From positions 1 to 64,000 of the forward strand of contig CAJNOJ010000040.1 in the NCBI GenBank assembly GCA_905250025.1: a DNA stretch of 64,000 nt. Reading direction: 5' to 3'. The first letter of the stretch is position 1; each line of letters begins with the position of its first letter. Source of the DNA: Adineta ricciae (taxonomy: Eukaryota; Rotifera; Eurotatoria; Adinetida; Adinetidae). The notes under the pieces were generated by a model. It was not told where the DNA came from, ran no database searches, and saw only the letters and a program-made list of their open reading frames with translations. A program made the translations under genes and the position numbers. This document shows positions 59,501 through 64,000 of this stretch, one piece after another.

Positions 59501-62500
59501 ATATCTTTTAATCGGTTCAGAGTTTGATCGTATTGGATGGAGATTGGCTCGACAGACATAGAACTCAAATGTTTCATGAGATCGAGAAGCCACGTTAACG
59601 AAGATTCAAGCAAGTCATTTAGAGTTTGTTTTTCTAGGAGAATTGGACGGAGAGTATCGCGATGTTGTTGGTTCTTTACACGATCGGAAAATGTGAAGAG
59701 GAAAAGGAGAAGGAAAGTGTCTTACTCGGCTGTATACAGTTTGTAAATGTTCTTGAATGTCATTGATAGCAGATACTTGTCGATGATCAACTTGTGATAC
59801 GAGAGAATTGAGTTGTTGACGAACCGTTTCGAGATGGCCACTCATTTCCTGAAGAGACAATAAGAAAAAAAACTCGTATTTCACAATGATTTACTTCGTA
59901 TGTTTGATCCAAGGTTTGTAAATCATCTAATTCGGCTGTTTGATTTACAGCTTGTTCTAGATTGATTACTTGTCTTTGGAGATTTTCGATCATTTTCTCT
60001 TGTTCCTGTCGCATCTCCACAGCAGCTGAATAGATTTTCTACAAAGAAGAAGGAAAAGTAAATGAGGAAATCTACGAAAGTGGACGAGTGGATATACGTC
60101 GATTTCGATCATGGCAGCTTCGAATGTCTGACGATTTTGTTCGTTTGATGCAAGTGCTGCTCGAATCGATTGACAGACTTGAATATATTGTGAGTAATCT
60201 TCAAGTAAACGATCACCCATTGATGATGTTCTATGAAAAGATGTTGAAATCAGTTCTGCTGATTGTTTAGTTTGCTAGAAAGATAGAGTACAGCTTTCTT
60301 TCATTACAGACACGATGAATATTACTTGATAATCTTCATTGGAAAGTGACGGATCAGGGCGTTGAGAAAGAGAACGAGCATTATTATCTGTTTGTATCAT
60401 TTCATTTATAAATTGAGTGTAAAGAGATTGTAGTGATTCTCGTTGGTTGATTTCGTTCTGTAAGAAGCGTTCGAATCAATGTAATGCGACAATTTTAATG
60501 GATGAACAACTTACGGAAATATTGGTTTTCAACTGATTACTTTCATTTGTTAATCGTTCGATTTGCACATCATTCATCTGTGTTTCTTTCTTCATTTCTC
60601 TCAATGTTTCAACCATCGGATCTGTTTTGGTCTCTACATCTTTACGTAATGTTTTCAAAAGTTGAATCTGTTGATTTAGATGATCCAATAAAATGTTCTG
60701 ATTATTCTCGAGTAATTGTTCGAATAGTCCTCGTTGCTCTCGTATTTGATATTCAATCTCTTGACAATTATCCTGAAACTTATTCACATCCATTTGTATT
60801 CGTCGCAATGTGCTTATTGTTTCGATGTAAGTCGAATCGCACGTTTTCAATTGTTCCTGATAACTTTCGAGTAACATCGATACCATTCGACTGTCTTCGT
60901 CTGTATTGATCGCTTGTAGTTCATTTTGAATCATTTCGATTGATTTTAGAAGTGTGTAACCATCACACATGGTCTCGTATTCGTTCTGGATTTCAGTTAG
61001 TTGGCGTTCGAGAGTACGAGAATCGTTTTCGTCGATTGATTGAAAAAGATTTGAGAAAGAATTTTGTTTCGATTCGATCCAATTTGTTAATTGAGTAAGA
61101 AGAACATCACGTTCTTCTTTTTTCGCATGAAATTTATTCAAATAACCGGATGTTTCCTAAAATAATCACACCATATTTATCCACGAATAAACAACAAGAG
61201 AATCTCTACTTGAACGAGTCGGAAAACACGTTGCATACGAAATTGAATATCTTTCATTTGAGTCTGATGCGATGGTAGAAAATACTCTTGTTCAACCCTT
61301 TGACATTGATTATTTAAATCATCAAATATCGATTCTATCTGTGCCAACATCGTCTGTACTTCCTAGAAAATCAATGAACTTCCATTTAAAGGTTTTTTTT
61401 TATGAAGAGCTGTACTTTTAATTTCTCTTCTAATTGATCTTCTTTCATCATGATTGTATTTGTTAACTGATTTTCACAATGATCCAACTTTTCGATGACT
61501 TGATTCAATTTACCTTGTAGAATTATATCTTCAGACAGACCCTGACGAAGATGTTCGATTTGCTGTTGATTAGCTGATTGAAGACTCTGAATTTGTTCGC
61601 GAAATTGATTCAATTGCTGAGTGTACTGACGAAGTAAACCATGATCGGAGAATTGTTCAATGGTTGATTCAAGTTCGCTTTGGAAATGCTGAAGAGTTTG
61701 ACAGAAATTTCGTGATAAATTTTCAAAGATTTCCAATGATTCATCAGTTAAAATGGAAGAGAATGTTGGTTGACGAGTAACTTCGTTTTGTAGAGTTTCA
61801 ATTAATCGATCGACCTTCAGTTGTATTGATGTGGTTTCCGTTTCTTTGTCGAGAATTGACTCGATTTCGTCTTGTAATGTTCTTACATCTTCACGTAGTT
61901 GTTCCAGACGTTCTTGAAGGAATTTCGATGACGATGTTGGGTGATGTTCGACAAGATCAAGTTGTTCTTGAATTTGAAGCCGATAGATGTTTAACTGAAC
62001 GAGTTGTTCAGTGGGAGAACGATGTTCAAGTTCAGGCGAAACCATTCGGGAACGATGATCGGCATACATAGAAATGTTTATGATACATTCGTCAACTTGT
62101 TCTTTTAATTCGCTATAGCTTAGTGAAAATTGAGTGAGAGTTTTATAGTCGTTGATCCAACGATTGATATAATTGAATTCTTCATTCGAAGTGCTTTGTA
62201 AGATTTGAAGTTTCGAGTTTAGGAGTTCAGCAGGATGATCTGCGGGAAGTTGGGCGATGGTTTTGGAAGATTTTATCAAATCATTTTGAATCTGCTCGAT
62301 TTGTTGAAGTAATTGAGAGAGATTATCAAAGATCGATTCGTCGTCTAATTGACGTTGGTAAGTAATGAGATGCAAGTTTTTCTCATGAATATCGAGATCT
62401 TCTTCAATGGATTTCACCAAAAGTTTCAGTCGTTCGGATTTGAGGTTACTAGCTGTTATCTGCTCGATTTGTTGAGTGACTTCATCGAGTTTATGACGAG

Positions 62501-64000
62501 AATTGTTTTGCAATTGAAATAAATCATGTTCAATGTTTGTATCCAAGAAAAACAAAGTATCTGTTGATGTCGAAGCTCCGAAACGCGTCGCTTTTGCTCG
62601 TAAAAGTTCGTCAAGATGATCCTGAAGGTTAATTAATTCATTCTGCATATCCTAAATACACCGAGACATGTAATGGAAAGTCGAAAGTTTTAAAATACTT
62701 TTAGTTCATCCAATTCTACTTGGTCTCTTTGGTACTTTTCAGTTGAATGTTGAAATGACAAACAAACTGCATCAAATCGATGTTTAAATTCATTCCAAAG
62801 CTGCTGTTTCTCCAGGCATGTTGAATGAATTGTTGATAGTTGGTTCTCTAGTGATTGTAATGCATCGAAAAGAAATTGATTCTCGTCTAAGAGCTTTTGT
62901 AGTCCATCGGGTGCGGTACATTTTTTAATATGATCAAGCATCGACTGTAATTCATCATAGCGAACTTTTAATTGTTGAACTTGAGAAACTTTCGACTAAA
63001 CAAAGAGAAACATTACGTCAAAAACACAAATAACTTTCGAAAAACGTCTCCGTTCAGTTAATTAGACGATTCTGCGTTTCATATGTTGACAAAGAACCCG
63101 CTGAAATGTGTCATCCCTCTTCTAGAGCTTCATGTCAAGTTATTCAGGGGGGAGGGTGGGTAGGTGTGATTAGTAAAAGTCTTACTTCAATGAATTCTTT
63201 TGTTTCTTCAACCATTGAAATAGGTTTCTTCTCCAAATTGCATAATTCCGTTGTGACATCGGTTATGAACGATCGTAACGTTCGTGCACTTTCGCCGTAG
63301 TTGAAATGCTCATTAAAGTGTAGATTGGTATTTTGAACTTGTTCCTATTCATAGAAACAGATCAGAGATTCGTTGTGTTCTTTGGGAAAAGATTTACTTT
63401 GAATTCATTGAGCATTTGTTCATGTTGAAGTTTGATTTCATTTAGACTACGCAAGTTGTCCGATGAGGTCTCTAATGTATTTTCAGCATCACGATTTAAT
63501 TCTGTGATTGTGGAATCCATCAACTCCAAATCGTTGAAAACCGTCTGAGCAAACAAACAAGAACAGTTTTTCGAATTTATTTGAAGAGAAAATCTTACCA
63601 CAGCTGATTCTGCGCGAATACGCTTATCGGAAACTGTGCTTGGTACTTCGGTTTTCAGTCGATGAAGATCATTTTCATAGAGAACTAATTTTCGTTTGAT
63701 TTGTCGAATATTATCATCAAGTTTTTCGTTAATTGACAGCGATACATTGACATGTTCCTAGGAAGAACAATAGATCGTTGTTATTCTTTCGAGAAACTAA
63801 TCCTAACATACGCGTAAATGTTGAACCTTTTGTTCGAAATTCAAATGCAGTTCTTTCAAATGATTATACCGCTCTTGAAAGTACTCCGTTGCTTTTGCAT
63901 CTGAGATTAAGAGAAGATTATGGTCGGATAATTTCTGTAAATCGATCAGAATCGCACGTTGATTTGTGTAATACTCCTAAAAACGAATGTTCCAGAAGAA
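44572..64000 (-). CDS. Giant spectrin-repeat protein, 3' part (5' end outside window)
   Basis: A chain of several dozen minus-strand exons separated by introns of about 45-60 bases runs from the right edge to a stop at 44572, encoding more than 5,000 residues. Nearly all of it is alpha-helical, rich in Glu, Gln, Leu and Lys, with Trp recurring in heptad context as in spectrin repeats (for example WLHEQTSDIEF, WQTITKSALAKHQEV, WDDLQ-type and WIESKQNSF segments). The longest exons are near 48710-49830, 60510-61155 and 61415-62655. This fits nesprin (SYNE), plakin (MACF/dystonin) or a related cytoskeletal linker. No actin-binding CH domain, KASH, GAS2 or EF-hand module is visible in the window, so the subfamily is open. 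The last exon, 44572-45000, ends in a Ser/Lys tail. Confidence 0.75.
48594..48620 (-). other. 27-base phase-0 microexon of the spectrin-repeat gene
   Basis: CTAG before and GTAATC after delimit 27 bases encoding HRKYPPQEK. The exons on either side both end and begin in phase 0, so inclusion or skipping keeps the frame. The next intron (48253-48593) is 341 bases, much longer than usual in this gene, which fits regulated splicing. Inclusion in the transcript is inferred from splice sites only. Confidence 0.5.
58371..58810 (-). other. 440-base intron within the spectrin-repeat gene
   Basis: The longest intron seen in the giant gene, bounded by GTAAGT at 58810 and TTTAG at 58371. It contains an 81-codon frame without coding character. 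Nothing else was recognised inside. Confidence 0.6.
63147..63164 (+). other. G-rich tract in an intron of the spectrin-repeat gene
   Basis: Runs of six, three, three and two G separated by one or two bases, in the 190-base intron 62996-63185. It is strikingly G-rich for this AT-rich sequence and could form a quadruplex on the plus strand; the pre-mRNA carries the C-rich complement. Confidence 0.6.

Noticed and set aside
44572-64000. Calling the giant gene SYNE1 or MACF1 outright
   Set aside because: Spectrin repeats alone do not distinguish these families, and the diagnostic end domains are either outside the window or absent.
1-64000. CRISPR arrays, bacterial operons, tRNA or rRNA genes
   Set aside because: No regularly spaced repeats, cloverleaf-like genes or rRNA stretches were recognised; the sequence is intron-bearing animal DNA throughout.

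Overview
The window is animal nuclear DNA, AT-rich and intron-dense. Most introns are only about 45-65 bases with plain GT..AG ends. The compact architecture, the mix of animal gene families (ephrin, GABA-B receptor, ependymin-related, TMEM45, CIMAP2, giant spectrin-repeat protein) and several acceptor-like TTTTAG sites just upstream of start codons fit a bdelloid rotifer such as Adineta or Rotaria. That placement is inference; no marker gene in the window proves it. All exon models were read by eye from splice sites, reading phase and family similarity.

Layout. 0-2.8 kb: a MITE-like inverted-repeat element and a five-exon membrane protein on the minus strand. 2.8-7.2 kb: AT-rich sequence with microsatellites and no supportable gene. 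7.2-9.2 kb: a four-exon Gln/His/Pro-rich putative transcriptional regulator. 9.8-10.2 kb: a Tctex1-type dynein light chain (minus). 10.5-14.7 kb: three head-to-tail ependymin-related secreted proteins, each with its own TATA box and the same intron. 15.4-16.1 kb: PSMG3 (proteasome assembly) and COX16 (cytochrome oxidase assembly) on one strand, overlapping by ATGA. 16.6-18.1 kb: CIMAP2/LEXM-like sperm-tail PG-repeat protein. 19.6-20.5 kb: TMEM45-like protein. 20.6-23.5 kb: a broken copy followed by an apparently intact secreted Ig-domain gene. 23.7-24.7 kb: a disordered protein of unknown role (minus). 25.6-28.5 kb: a GPI-type ephrin and a secreted LRR plus follistatin/Kazal protein. 31.4-32.8 kb: a GT10 fucosyltransferase. 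32.9-37.2 kb: a 19-exon GABA-B-type receptor (minus). 39.4-42.6 kb: an 18-exon PGAP2IP/CWH43 GPI-remodelling protein. 43.0-43.9 kb: a neuronal-calcium-sensor-like EF-hand protein (minus). 44.6-64.0 kb: the 3' part of a giant spectrin-repeat gene (minus) whose 5' end lies beyond the window.

The genes are mostly independent transcription units. The clear exceptions are the PSMG3-COX16 pair, which looks bicistronic, and the ependymin-related array, which is a tandem duplication with preserved core promoters. The 21.9-32.8 kb stretch is rich in secreted, GPI-anchored or glycan-related genes (Ig, ephrin, LRR-Kazal, fucosyltransferase), but nothing shows that they are co-regulated.
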